From Alentia gelatinosa (taxonomy: Eukaryota; Annelida; Polychaeta; Phyllodocida; Polynoidae): a DNA stretch of 64,000 nucleotides. The position numbers and the translations under genes were made by a program. Below the pieces are notes generated by a model. That model saw nothing but the letters and a program-made list of their open reading frames with translations. It had not been told where the DNA came from and searched no databases. The DNA is taken from contig OX465587.1 of NCBI GenBank assembly GCA_950022655.1, forward strand, positions 22,943,716 to 23,007,715. Reading direction: 5' to 3'. Numbering within the stretch: position 1 is the stretch's first letter; every line of letters begins with the position of its first letter. Shown here piece after piece: positions 1 through 13,440 of the stretch.

Positions 1-95
1 GTTACACTCAGACCTGTTGGAAATGTCCGCTAACGGGGATTGATTTATCACTGTCGGCTTCCTGCCTGGAGCTGTGTTCACCTTGGCAGATGACG

Positions 96-109
96 GTAGC
101 CATGGTAAC
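96..109 (+). promoter_or_regulatory. RFX X-box-like motif
   Basis: GTAGCC-AT-GGTAAC is a perfect match to the X-box consensus GTNRCC-N(0-3)-RGYAAC bound by RFX factors, which often control ciliary genes. No associated promoter is visible. Confidence 0.4.
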
Positions 110-3100
110 ATGAGACGGCCACCACGGGGTAGTAGTGACCCTGTGAGCGGGGTATAAAAACATTACTTTACCTGTGTACACGTCTGGTCGCCTCTTATAC
201 ACAGCGCCGTATGAGCTAAATACGCACTCAGCACTCTGCCGCCGATGACTTTAATGCAGGGCTCTTAGTGAAGGGTGCTCTAGCCTAGGAGTTGTGTTAG
301 CTGGGCAGGCTCCTGGTGGCCATACAGCACTTTCTTTTATTATCATTAATGAAAAATACCACCTGTGTGGCGGTGTGTTTTTTTGTGCTGATGTGTACTG
401 TAAGCTCCCTAAAATCAGTCCTCACTCGGTCCCGAACTGCCCAACCATTAGTGTTGATAATACTTTACAGAGTATTGAATTATGATAAGTACATGTAATA
501 TTATGTTAAGTATTCCTTCACTTCTGGTCTCACGATTTTAATAATTAATTGGGTTTTATGAGGCGACTTACCTATATAAATCTATACCTTTGCATTGTTA
601 CTGGTACTCATTGCATCCTAGACAGACTAAATGTGCATCTATGCAGTGATTGAGAGAATGCTGTGAAGACAATATTTTATCAAATTTGAATTTTCAAATA
701 TCGTAATTCAATGATCGGGAATGTGCTTTCATAAAAAGCATTGTAAGAGCAAAATTTCAGAAGTGGAAATTATTCTATTCGCTCCTTATCAAGATCCCTG
801 CCCATGAATCAGGAGAGACACGTACTTATATGTTTATCACACCAAAACTGCCAGATAATATATATGTTGTAGATTATTCCGTGATTCAACATAGTAATGT
901 TATTTGTCACACTTTAGCTTCCTTCTCATTTTAAGGCAGTTACAACAACTGTATCCAATAAAAAATATATCTATCTATACAAATTACACTCCAGTGACAA
1001 AATGTTCCATTATTGTGATAGTCCAGATTGATATACGTACTGCATACAAGCAGTCAGTCAGCATTCATAATATCTAGGTAGGCAGACGTTGCGTCAGTTA
1101 GTCAGACACAATCCACACCCTCCAATATCTCTAAAAAGCACAGCCATGATTGAAAAACACTACACGGGCTGGCCTCGCCCCGGCCATTTCAACCAAACAA
1201 ATTCTTCTCGCTGAAGAAACCACTTTTTCCTCTCCACTTCCTACCCTTAGAAAGCCGGCTGGCCGCGGTTCATTTCCCCGCTATAAAGCGCGCCGTGATT
1301 GGACATATTATCCGGCGATATTTATGAGTGCGGCCTGTGTGGGTTGTCCGCTACGGGAAGGCACGTCTCATTATTTTGTCGTCACGCTTTTGAAGGCCTC
1401 ACCTGAAGGTAGACCAAAAAATATATCATCAGCAGGAGAGAGCAACTGTGAATGTCAACCGGGCTTTCCTGTCTGCCCCGACTTGATATGGGAGCAAACA
1501 GCAGGGCACTGGTTTAACGAAATGGCTTGCGATGTCGTGGTTATTACTCCATTGGGAGATGTTATTGAGGGGGGAATAGGGGGTGTTCCCTGTCGTGGAT
1601 GGTTTATTCATGCTATCTCACACTTAAAGTGTGAGCTAAAATCAACGTTGTCTTCGTGATGTTCACGGAATGGGCTATTATACATGTTAACCAATTCAGA
1701 CATTCGTTATCTAACGTGTATTGTCTGTTGTTATTGATGAAGACTTTTGAAATACTGTTTTGTAGATAATATATCATCATATCAGAGTGTTACTATAGGA
1801 AAAAAGGTTCATGCATGTGCCGAAAGGAATTCACATTTTCCTATGTGAACGTCAAGTTTTAACAATGCTATACATGGACACTGCATTTCGTATTGAAGAG
1901 TTTATCCTTGACTAAAAAATATACAAAAGGTGCTATTTGTAAATAGACCCAGAGAGATTAACTTGGGGATAAATAAGATAGGATTCCACAGGTCTTACCT
2001 GGTGGTCTTTTGATCTCTCCAAGCTCGTTTAATGGGCACTGAAGCGTGGTAACATACTTCACCCCGCAAACACCCCACAAAATTAGTTGAAGGGTTTTAT
2101 TGAAAAAAACATTCCTCAAGTTCCTCCTCAGTCCATCCGGGATCTTATCCCCACTTCGCGGACACTTCTCACTCTGACTCACGAGATCCCCTCAGGAGGA
2201 ACTGGGATCTTCACGCTCAGAACAGATGCTAGGTGTGATTCAGTATCGGGGATGACGCGACAGATTGTGGTTGGAGAGTGTGATGGGTGAGGCCCCTACG
2301 GGCAGGGCTTTTATTGAATATTGTACCTCCTAATCTCCATGGTAACTGACTCACCTGGTACACAGAGGACCCCCTATGTGTACTTGCGGTGGCGGTTCTC
2401 ACCTGAAGCAATTTGGATCACTTTATAGGCCTACCACAGACTACAAGTGATCCCTATAACGAATTCCGGGGTGGTAACAGCTGCATTCTTCCTCCATATA
2501 AGAGGACTTATAAGAGGGGCTTTATGAAATTCCCAAATTCCTGAATTTATTTAGTGGGGACATTAGAGGAAGTGGATGAATAAAAAACAAAAAATAATAG
2601 ATTTAGTGGCGAAGTTGGGAAGACTGTGCGACCGCAAGAGCCTGATAGACAGTCAACGCATGAGGATTTGCTTTTGAATTTACAACCAGAGAGAAGCCTT
2701 GTAGACAGACATCCGCCCGTCATTTTTAGTCAAACAATTCAATAACGGAGATTTATATATACCGCTCGCTTGGTGTGGTGGCTACCGTGGGTAAATTTAC
2801 CTCGCTGTCTCTGGCCCGTTACCTCAGAGCATATAGAAAGTACTCTCTTCTTTTCCGTGTTCAACATAGGAATCTTGTCCGCCGTAATGCTTATGGGAGC
2901 TGTCGGCTGGCAAAGGGTACGTGGTCGGGGGAGTGCTTAAAAAAAGAGACAAAAACTCACCAGGCCTGGGGAGCGTTAACGTTGATGTATTGATGTTTGG
3001 CAGGCAGAGAGTCAATACACGGGGGTACATTGGTATTCGCCGGTGTGTCTGTGTGAGCACGAGGCTGGCCCTAATGTCGTCCCCAGTCAGGTCCCGTCCC

Positions 3101-3797
3101 GACCCGGCCAAATGCCGACAGGCCTCCCCCTACCTGAGCAGAAACTAAAACCACTGTCTGTCATTCTCTCTCCTTAATAGAGCTACCTAAAGGCCCGCCG
3201 CAGTACTGCAATGTTGTCAGGAGGACTGGCTTTAGGACGTAGGCCACACCGCCTTGTTGTGGATACTCTCGTTTTTGAGATTTGATGTACGGTGGTTTCA
3301 CTGAAGGTCTGCGGCGCCTGGTGGAAGACGCTGTAGTACGGAAATTGGCATTGTAGGCGGGCAAATGAGGTTTAGGCTTTCAAAGTTTGAAATCGCATTG
3401 TGCACCACCAAGACCTCCTAGAGACAGGGAATATCTATATAGAAATATAGATGTAGCTTTAGTGGTATAAAGTTTATTTACTCTGCAGTCATAATATAAT
3501 GACATGCCTGGTCCTACAGAAACTAACCGAACATAATTCATTCTTAATTATATTGAGTCCACTTCATGTTTCTAATGCAATCAGAGAAAAGGGACGCTGC
3601 TATCTGGTTTGTTTCTCTAGTCTGGTTTGAGTTATGGTGTTCTCCAAAGGATCATGCAGATTATTCATATCCAGTCCCCCTTGGCCCTGAAATATGCCAT
3701 ACTAAGTGTTGATTTACTGCCTTAAAGCCATGATTCTCATCAACATTTCATAGTCCTGACATTCGGGAAGAGTTAATTTTCAGCGCGTGCCAGGTGG

Positions 3798-3831
3798 ATT
3801 TTAGCATAATGCTAATTAGTAATGCTAAATT
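3798..3831. promoter_or_regulatory. Dyad-symmetric homeodomain-type site
   Basis: Inverted arms TTTAGCAT and ATGCTAAA flank a central CTAATTAG, which contains the homeodomain core TAATTA. Could equally be a chance AT-rich palindrome. Confidence 0.25.
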
Positions 3832-4239
3832 CCGAATAAATACAGGCGTACTTATCAGAGGTCGATCTCAGTATGATTACGTCGTAAAAATGCCACTGTC
3901 ACAAATCGGTATCTTATGCAAATCGTCATGTAGGACCTGTTGACAAAATCCTGAAACGTCCTTTATCAGTATTAGATTTCCTTCTGTTGCTAACCTACAA
4001 ACTTTTGTCTTGGCTTTCACTCACGCAAATACATGCTTTAATCACGAAACAAATTAAATATACCATTATAACAAAGCATTGGTTGTGAAGGGAATATGCA
4101 GTTGGTTTTATCATTCTATTCTTATATATTCCCTATTCTTAGGTGAATTCTGTCCGGAGTCAGTGTCATTCCCGACAAAAATACACATCTCGGGTACAGA
4201 CTTCACAATATTGATAGAAAAAAAACACGTCGAGTGGCG

Positions 4240-4600
4240 GGCATATAGCGCCGAGGCTTTTGTCTGGTCTTGTCGCAGCATGAATGTGCCCACCTGCGGC
4301 CTCGCACTCCTACCACCTGATCCATGGTGACCCAGTGCCCGCCCCTGAATACCCGGCCCCGGGTGGTGACGTGGTGTGCGCCGGGCGTTCAGGGCCGGGC
4401 CCTCGCCTTCATGATTCGGGTGTGTGCGGGTCAGTACGGGGCACGGGATGGCACGCGGGACGCGCGGGGCCCTCTGTGCGCGTCTCCTCAGCGTCTCAGG
4501 CGTCGCCTGCATCTTAAACGAGCGTCGTGAACCCGCAGCCCCGGCCCGTGAGTGCGGACGTGTGTGAGTGTGTGGGTCGCCTTGAGCAACGGAGGCTGGA
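4240..4600. other. GC-rich, CpG-rich patch
   Basis: About 350 bases of high GC and frequent CpG in an AT-rich setting. Open frames on both strands are a by-product of low stop-codon density. No TPR-like sequence is present, so this is not the missing TTC28 first exon. A regulatory element or a non-coding exon is possible. Confidence 0.35.
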
Positions 4601-6050
4601 GCCATGCACGAATATCCCTTAATGATCCACTTGTACTGTTGGAGGGCTTCAACTTCTTTACCTTTTCATTGTGCTCAGCTATAGAATATAACTTGAAATA
4701 TCAAGTGATGATATAGTAAATTTATTGTCTAAGTAGTATGCCAAAGAATCTAAGCTCGTCCCAAAGAACAGATGAGATTATCCAAAAAACAACAACCAGT
4801 AAATATAACAATGTAGGTCATTGAATAACAGCTTCTCAATGTATCTCCTCTTTGCAACATCCAGCCAGATTTTTTTCGTTCTCAACACATAAGAGTAGTC
4901 CCTTGTGAGAATATCGTATACATGTTCTGTTTTATATTGTTACAAAGTTTAAGTTAGTATAGCCATCATTATTTTGATATCGTCAAAAGACACGGCTTCC
5001 ATAGCCATATATGTCATAAAGAATGCAGTCACAATTTTAAAGTATTGCTTATTTAGAGCAGCAATCTTATTTCTTTGAATCCCTACTGGAATATATAATT
5101 GACTGAAAAGTCACTTTGTTTTTTGCTGTTTATTCCCATAAGATATTTTCCTTTTCATCATATATAAATCCCGAAACACACCAGGGACTAACTAAAAACC
5201 ATTTAGGATGTGTGATGTCAAACATTGGGATCAACACGACAACTCCCATTGAACCTAATTTTAACTTATTTCATACCTTTATCTGTTCAACCGCCTGCTG
5301 GTTTGGATAGGTTGTTCTGGGTTTAATGTTTCTAATGGGGTTCAAGTTAAGCGCAGTCTAACCAGAGTTGAGATCCTTAGATGGTGTAAATATTAAAGGC
5401 AGTTTAAACCTCGCCTTTCACCATAACTAGCTGAAAATAACCAGTGGAATTATCGCTATGTGGGAGCGCTTCCTAATCCTCACACTAGGCTTAAGACCTT
5501 GAGTGAGATTAGCGAATTTCAAGTGATTGTCTGGTCACAAAGGGACGAGCAGAAAAGACCAAAAGTCCCTGCGTAAAGGCTTACGTAACTTAGTAGGGAA
5601 CCTTTGGGGAGAGGAAATAGCATTCCACCAATAAAGCCGTCTAAAATTAAAGTATTCAGTCGGGACTGACTGGTTCATACATGTGTGGTTTTGGCAGTCG
5701 TTATCTGGTCCATTTGTTTTGGGCGACATGGGAACAAAGCAAGTTACAAAGGCAGGCAGGATAGTCATCAACGACTATTCATCTCTAAATCATGATGATT
5801 CAAAGGCAACAACTCATTAAACCATTAATCCAGATAACATCGCTGTAGGGATTAGAAGTCAGTCACAGTTCAGAGGGAAAGGAAGCCCTTAGCGAAAGTC
5901 CATGGAAATAACTGAACTCTTTATTTGCAATCTATCCAGTGTTATAAAGTGTGAATATTTTCCATCAGAATCTCTAATATAACCCACAAAAATGTGGAAT
6001 TTTAAAGTGGAACGTTATAAGGAAATCACCTGTAATGATCCAACAGACCA
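4601..6050. other. Non-coding stretch
   Basis: AT-rich; nothing recognised. Confidence 0.5.
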
Positions 6051-6360
6051 AGGACCTGTTTCAATAGTTTCGTGACATGTCTGTGACACCATACAGACAT
6101 TGGGGTTGTCTAGTCTCGTGACAACACAAGTAGCTGCCCTTAGGGAAAGACAGACCCCAAAAATAAGAATTAAACAAATCTACACATCATGGACCGGTTT
6201 CACTAGTTTCTTGACAAAAGTGTTAGACAGACATGAAAAGCGGCACCAACAGTGCAAGCAAGAATGGACAAAACGAAGTCTAATGTCTAGTTCTTATGAA
6301 ACCGGACACACTATCTAGACACCATCTAGACGTGTCACGAAACTAGTGAAACAAGTCCCT
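6051..6360. mobile_element. Non-autonomous DNA transposon (MITE) with 27-base TIRs
   Basis: The left end (6051-6077, core GTTTCAATAGTTTCGTGACA) and the right end (6334-6360, reverse complement core GTTTCACTAGTTTCGTGACA) are near-perfect inverted repeats about 310 bases apart. A third, direct copy of the left end lies inside at about 6189-6213, so either a second element is nested or the end was duplicated. No transposase is encoded. Superfamily not assigned. Confidence 0.7.
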
Positions 6361-9300
6361 GGTGTTTTGCATATGAGACAAATCTTATATTATCTAATCA
6401 TGGTTAGCGGGTGCTAAGAACAGGGCTGAGCAGACATTTTGTCAGCCTGGATTTGCCCTCTTATCAGACACCTACATCAGCCTGGCCTCCCAGTAAAAGT
6501 AACACGGTCTGCTCACAAAGCTGACAGTTGTCCTGATATTTTAAGGATTGCTGCATCTGACGAAGAGCTTTGTTGATCTAGCGAAGGATACATAAACGTG
6601 TGAGGGAGGGAAGCTTCTTTATCCCATTTACTAAAGGGATTAGAACATAATGGGTTGTTATAGTAGGACTGTATATTCTAGTGGGTACTTTGTAGAAAGA
6701 AGGTCGTATTTATATAGGGGTCTGTATTGTCTGTTTAAAAGCTCCATGGAAAGTTATAATTCTTTTGATATGAGAGTTAAGCTCAAGAAAGGACGTGGCA
6801 CAATAAGTACAATAAGTTAAGTTACAATTTTACATAAAGTCTTTTTAGGTTTATGACAAAATGTAAATATCTATAGAACCCGAACATGTAAATATGTAAT
6901 TTTAAACAAGCTGCTAAACTCTATACTGGATCGGCTCAGTTTAAAGCACATTTGCAGAATGTCTGATCAGCGAGCAGATGTATATACCTCAACCTGTATA
7001 CGTGTACATGTATGTACACAAACCAAGATTGCTTCTGCCAATGAACAATGGATCTGAGACACAATGGCTGTTGATAAACACAAGATTTGTGATCCTCCAC
7101 CCCTTAGCCCCCGTCCACCATCCTGGTTGCCGTGGTAACGCCCAGATAAAGCCCATCCCCAACCCTGAGGTCGATAATCGGGGCAATCTGATGGGTCTCT
7201 CTTGTGTGGACACAATTTATTGCCTCACGAGCGACTGCTGCTCAAAGACCTACAAGAAAGGAGATTTGAAGTGATGGAGGTGTTCTTGGTAGGTCCAGGG
7301 AAGGTCCCCTGGTAGTACTCATACCCTGTGACTTATCATCCATACTATTAGCTGACCCTTAACCCACCCCACCCCTCTGCACAGGTGAGTGGGGAAGTGT
7401 GCATGTGACACACTGTTAAGTCAAGCTCATTTTCTTGTACATCTCGGAACGGTTCTCAAACACCACTACAGTATTGTGATCCTTAATAACACCAAGAGAT
7501 TATTTTATATGTAATATCACAACATACAGAGATCCAATTTGAGAAGACTTGTAAGGGATGTAAATTAGAATGCAATGCATGAGATTAGGACTGCGGGGTC
7601 TATGCTTCGCCCATGGGTATTCTGACGTTGCCACACACAGAGTCTTTAGTGGACTTCTCTCTCCCTAGTGTTCTCGGACTGTGTGTAGCGGTGTAAATTT
7701 AATGAGTTCCACACAAAGCCGTAAAAGGGCGGGCTTCAGAAGCACCTCGAGCACCTAGGTATCGTGAATCGTATCAAGATGGCTGTTACTGATGAGGAAG
7801 GTCATTGGTAGGTCGAGTGATTCCCTAGCGGAGAGATTATTCACCTGCCTGGTTGTTTACTCTAAGGTTGAGGTACTCAGTGTGAAAGCAGGCGTAAAGA
7901 ATCCTTTATTAGGATGCTTCTCAGGTGATCATCAGTATAGTGGTCTAGACTGTGTCTTACCTAGGCCTTCCCTTCATTTCTATACTCTGTCTTGGGTATG
8001 GAGGCCTTATTATCACTTCTATACTCTGTGCCAGGTATGATGGGATTTATGTATGATTGAAATGATGAGATGTGGTAATGCGATACAGGCCGGATGGTAA
8101 GTTAGTGCCTACATATCACCCACAGTAGATAGTGGCTGAAATGGCTACAATTCAAAGATGGCTATCGTAGTACCTCCCATTAACCTTTGCCTGACGTCAT
8201 AAACCGCAGAGGTTTTTCTTCGTAAAAACCAACAGGATGCATGTTGGTTCCATTCATAGGAATATTCCTCTAATAAATAAAAGGAATCAAGTTGGTAGAA
8301 TAAAGGATGTTCATAAAAATATCAGCGACAGTTGTTCCGAATAAAACAAAAGATCATTGGTGATACCTGTAGGCTTGATCGTCTATTTCATCAGCAATGA
8401 ACGTAGACAGGGAGGTGGACTGTAAGATGCATTGATCCCTTACAGCACATAGACAGGAGGGTTTTCATGCAGGGATATGCCTGTTGCGATGTAGGATTTG
8501 TAGGAGAGGCTGCTTCATGCAAATTTCTCGACAACTTGTTTCTTCAGCAGCCTGACCTGTTATACGTCTAGAGCGTGCTAGATAAACTGTTACTGCTGTT
8601 TAGAACTAGCTATTAATTCGATCTGATAGTATAGCCACGTTTTAGCCATTTTACATTTAGTTACTATTCTCCCAGCATTAGGTGGATGATTTACGTTTAG
8701 ATAGGTATAAAACGGGAGGGCTCAGGATTTGTAAGCCATCAGGGGAATCTGCCTTTGCTATATATACTACAGGAGACAGAGTTTAATAGCTTTCCTCAAA
8801 TATAGGTAGATTTGTAGTTATTCATTGCTAATTTATTTATACTACATTTCACAGGCAATATATGAGTGTCACTGGGATAAAAACGTGAACAGCAGTTGAT
8901 TCGTGGAGGCATTCAGTGTGAGTTTGGACAGTAATGGCCTGAGGCAAGGCATACCGGTATACTTTAAGAAGGTATTGGATTATCATAAAAAAAAGACGGA
9001 GAGGAGATATAACGAGAGGCTGGAGGTGTCCGGAGGGCCTGTATTGTTTGCGCATTAAAGGTCCCTTCCTCTGGTTCCTTATGTCTATGGACAAGGACTC
9101 CATCTGAATGACTAATACGTTACTTCTCACGCAATTCTCAGATATTTACCTTCCTGTACAGGCAAACTCCATCCCCAATTGTGCATGAACTGCTCCGGAT
9201 TCATACACATATAAGAGTAAATGATCTTCGAAGCAACGTTGATTATATTGGATTAGTTTGAATATAGAAGAGCAGCATTTAAACGACCAGACTCCAGCAG

Positions 9301-9409
9301 TAGCTCACACCGGATGCGGGGTGTAGACCTTGGTGGTCTGTGCGACATACAGGAATACCCATGGCATCCCGGAGACCAATATTAAACTCATTTAGACATC
9401 ATCAATCAA
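6361..9409. other. Non-coding stretch
   Basis: No exon recognised. Contains an X-box at 7126-7139 and a full CRE palindrome TGACGTCA at 8192-8199. Confidence 0.5.
7126..7139 (+). promoter_or_regulatory. RFX X-box-like motif
   Basis: GTTGCC-GT-GGTAAC, a perfect match to GTNRCC-N(0-3)-RGYAAC. The second such match in the upstream region. Confidence 0.4.
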
Positions 9410-9800
9410 GGCGCAGGGATACAGCGTGAGTGGCGCACATCACCGGCGACAGGTGCCGCCACAGCGTGCAGCGCCACCTACCTGACGCTCATTATACCAC
9501 AACCTGTGGCGCCACCTGGTGGCGTGTGACCGTGACGGGGGCTGCTCGTTTCCGCCACAGGTGACCATTGGTCAGTTAACATATAGAGCTGGGTTGTGTG
9601 CATCTCCAGGAGCATTGTCCCTTGTAAGAACCTTGACACTGCTGGTACACACTGTAGTGATGGACGAGTACTCCACGGGAAGGGATCATCTTCAGGCTTA
9701 GCGAGGGATTACCAAGACGGACGCGGTGTCACTTGGAGAAGGTGATTCAGGTGGCGGATTAGCACCTTCTCACCTGGACTGCGGGGGAAAGGTGTGAGGA
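9410..9800. other. GC-rich patch with CTCF-like core
   Basis: Elevated GC with repeated GCGCCACCT and GTGGCG words, a CTCF-like core at 9508-9522 and an inverted repeat GAGAAGGTG / CACCTTCTC near 9737-9772. No coding potential recognised. Confidence 0.35.
9508..9522 (-). promoter_or_regulatory. CTCF-core-like motif
   Basis: The minus strand reads CCACCAGGTGGCGCC, which satisfies every position of the bilaterian CTCF core CCASYAGRKGGCRSY. Occupancy is unknown. Confidence 0.4.
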
Positions 9801-10939
9801 GAGGTATTTACTGGAGGTGTTACGGCATCGACGCATCAAGCGGCGTCTTGTGTATTCTGCTGTCAGCTGAAGGTGGACTGCTTCCGGATAACGCCAAAGG
9901 TGACAGCGTACTCAGGGCAATAGTGTATTGGTGTCAATAACGTATTGGTGTCAACAGTGTATTGTCGACTGGCAGTGGAGGGGGAGCTGACACCATAGGA
10001 TGTGGGACAGTGAAGGAGCCAACCCCACTGGGTCTCTGCCCTGACCCGGGCCGTACCGTCTTGTCTGTCATTACCTACAACCACCATTACCATCACCGTC
10101 TTCATGCCCAACCTTATGATCAAAGGGACATTTGATATCAGCATTGCAACCCTCTCGCACATAGCCTGACCTTTGCACCCCTGCATGGCCAGGTACTGGA
10201 AGGGATCAGTTCAAACTTCCCTTAAGAGGATACAACCTTGTACATATAAATATATGTACACGACATAACACACCCACCACATACACACCGCTGATGCACT
10301 TCTGGTGAACCAACACCCAGACATGGCTAATACACATCGGCAGGGGGTGATGCCAGTTGGGGTAGGGGTGAGTACTTTATTATGGGTGTAATTATGTAAC
10401 CTGCCCCAGGTGGGAGATGCAGCAGTTGTCTAGTCGTTTGGTTTGTACCTTTAATCACCTGTTGACAGGCATTATTAAGGTGTCTTAACAAATGACGGCG
10501 CCGGGGGTATATATATGTGCGTATCTATACATATCTGCACAACGCTTATGACCTCCATTGGGTGCGGAGTGCAAACAAACGTACTCGTACAAAGAACGCT
10601 GAGATAACGTCCTGGACGGTGACGTGATGTCATCGAGTTCTCGCTGACCAAAAGGACGTTAGTCAGTCCGCCGCCGAGAGCATTCATCATCATTGTCAGC
10701 TACCAACTGTCAACTGTTAACGTGTAGTCAGGCTACAACAGGCTAGACTGCCATTCAGGTTAATGAGATCTCACCACTACTCACACCTCATCAGGATCGG
10801 AATGCTCTTCACATTGAGGAAATATAGAGTACGTTATGCATTACAGACGATTGTTATCGTATATTTAATTATTACTTGCAAGAGACTCTTCCGAAAAAGG
10901 TTTATTTTTGTTGAGTGTTCTGGACTGACGTATTGACAT
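9801..10939. other. Non-coding stretch
   Basis: Short direct repeats of GTATTGGTGTCAA near 9922-9957 and a palindrome around 10239-10260. No gene recognised. Confidence 0.5.
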
Positions 10940-11520
10940 TGTGTCATCATCCGCTGGTTACCATAGAGCACGGCGGGGGACGAGGCACGCTGGTCAGCGC
11001 CCATTCACCATCCCGGGGGTGAGGTGTGAGAGGGTTGACGAGGGGCAGATTGCCTGACCAGCAGTCAGCAAGGGACGTTGCCCTGCTAAGGAGGGTGCCG
11101 GGGGTGTTGCGGCAAGGGGAGGCAGGCAATGGGACCCCCTGCATCCTGAACACATCGACAGTCAACGGTGTGCGTGCAGTGAAGCGAGGAAGCAGCGCAG
11201 GTACCCAGTGTACCCACCATTCACCTGCACAGAACCGCAGCGACCTCTGCCGAGTCCACCGCTCCCCGCCCACCTGGTGGCCGTCAGGGGCCAGTCACTT
11301 GATGGGGGACGCCGTGGTCAAGCCGGACGTGTGCCCACATGAATGGCCCCCACTGTTGACCAGAGATTAACCGAGACGCTCAAGTTTAATCTGAGTAAAT
11401 CCACCCGGAGGAGTACGCCACGCGCTGAATGTCGTCTGCTCCCGCCTGCGTTCCCGTTATTCCGCGAAACTTTGCTGATTGCCGGCAAGCACGGGAGACG
11501 TGCGCTGAGCAGACGACAGA
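10940..11520. other. GC-rich patch
   Basis: High GC with long open frames on both strands (up to 114 codons), none resembling a TPR or another domain. A second CTCF-like core (CCACCTGGTGGCC) lies at 11270-11282. Confidence 0.35.
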
Positions 11521-13440
11521 CATGACATGGACGCTGGATCTGTACACAGTCATCCCCTAGTGGTGAACGTACGTACTGGACATACCAAAGCTACCACAAC
11601 TATTGATACTATACTACTACCACTAACAGGATATGGATACTAGGGATAGGACATCATAGTGTACTATAACCATGCACCCATAGAGAGCATGTTGTGTTTG
11701 TTAATCGCAGCCCGGAGCTACGAAGGCTGAACTACAGTCACTGTGGCCAGCACGGCGGGACGGTGACATGTAGCCAGCAGAATGCTAACGCCCAAGAGGA
11801 GTGTCCACAGAGGATGTACGTACAGGAGGAGGAACACGCCTTGGGTGATCTGAGACACCGTGGAAGAGTAAACGGAGTATACATGAAAGTATTACCACTA
11901 CCAGCACATGCAGCATAGCAGCAGGCACTGTGGACTATAATGATGAAATGGTCATTTAGTAGCAAATACAATGTCAACAAAGACAAAAAGGTGAGTGACC
12001 TCATTATGAGCCATTTATTCAAAAACTCGATGTTACCATTATCATTTTATGTGCACTCGTTTGAATTTATTTCAGTAGGGATCTAGGTTTTGGTTTCTTA
12101 TTATTAAAACATTTATTCATACTGGATCGATGTCAAGCGTGCGGCTGGTTTCAGTGCTCGTCCAGTTCTCTTTATTAGATATAATTTCATCTCATGTCAA
12201 CAGTGATACAACATATATACAGGCTTAATAACAATATAATAAAGATAACATACGAGGATATTCGTGAAAGGAAAACCCAGCAAAGGGAACAACCCCACAT
12301 AAATAGCATGAATAGTGGAGATCGAAGATACTATTGCCCATTTGTATAAGATGAGCACGATTTTCACGGATTGGCCATGTAATAACATTGTCAGCATTTT
12401 TTCTTCATTATTGCATGTAATCTATCATTAAGATAGGAGTGTAGTTCAGGCATTTGGTGCTGTAGGCTCAGCTTAGGTAATCAACAGTTAAGTGATGGGT
12501 GTGTCCAGATATCTAATTGGCAATTTATGCTCATCAACAGTTAATTCTGCTGTGGTCTGTGTTAAATGTATTAAGTATACTGTCTTAAGTTTGGTCAAGG
12601 TTTAACATGGGCAGGGTCTGCTTTGAAACATGTGATATGGAACATGACAATACGGGATGCTTCCCCATAGTGGGATTGTCCCAGGTAGCTACCAAACCAC
12701 ATTGTGATATACCCATATACATATATGAATAATTCACATATATGTGTGTTTCCTGAGAGGTAAATTAAGTCTTTAAATGCAATGTGGACGCCTAAATCCC
12801 TTTGCATTTAAACATTGAGCTATTGGCATACCTATATGCATTTGATAAATACCATATGTAGTAATATATTCGGTACTACTGATAGGTTGATGGAATCTCA
12901 GAAAGTTGAGATTCGGTTACAGAGAATATGCATCTAACTTCATTATACCGACACCCGATCTTGATCTGAATAACTAAACGAATGGCGGATACTCTGAGTA
13001 GAGAACTTGATCGTCTATTGACAAAGCACTAACTGATCCTGTTGAGAACATTATTATGACAAGTGTGTAAGTATCCCATTTCAACATGTTGACGCGGTTC
13101 AGCACAGGGATCCAGCGTACCTTGTTACCCACCTATAGTACATTGTGGGCGTATGCATAGATTGTGTCAGTTGTATAGCAAAAGGTTCTGTGCTGCTAAC
13201 CCTATCAGGGGAACCACTCACACCTCCCCCAGTCAATTGCCATCCCCTGGAGGCCCCACTCCAGGGCTACTTGGCCATTTCTCCAGTTAAAGAACTAACA
13301 CGACTCACGCTTGGCGGTGGGAGCTCAGTGTGCTTTGGCCGTGAACAGTGTGGTGATTGAGTTGCCCACTCTCCAACATCTCCGTCCTCTTTCTGTGTCA
13401 ACAGCTACAACACCTCGCAAAGGGCTCCCTGTAAACAGTT
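11521..13440. other. Non-coding stretch
   Basis: AT-rich, with a small hairpin GAATCTCA/TGAGATTC at 12893-12913. Nothing else recognised. Confidence 0.5.

Larger units (their letters stand above)
1..4239. other. Non-coding, upstream flank or intron 1
   Basis: No exon, RNA gene or recognisable repeat copy. There is an RFX-type X-box at 96-109, a TATAAAG with a nearby inverted CCAAT (1282-1302) without a supporting gene, a small hairpin at 1616-1635, and a dyad homeodomain-type site at 3798-3831. Open frames of up to 169 codons occur but show no domain. Confidence 0.6.

Noticed and set aside
1282..1302. TATA box with inverted CCAAT as a core promoter
   Set aside because: No gene, exon or conserved frame in a sensible position on either strand.
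1150..1659. 169-codon + strand open frame
   Set aside because: No recognisable domain, no splice context, mixed composition; frames of this size arise by chance in 64 kb.
4111..4605. 164-codon minus-strand open frame
   Set aside because: Its Arg/Pro-rich half lies in a GC-rich patch with few stop codons and the rest reads into AT-rich DNA; no domain.
11026..11370. 114-codon + strand frame considered as the missing first TTC28 exon
   Set aside because: No TPR pattern and no phrase like the expected NPKWPK end before a donor.
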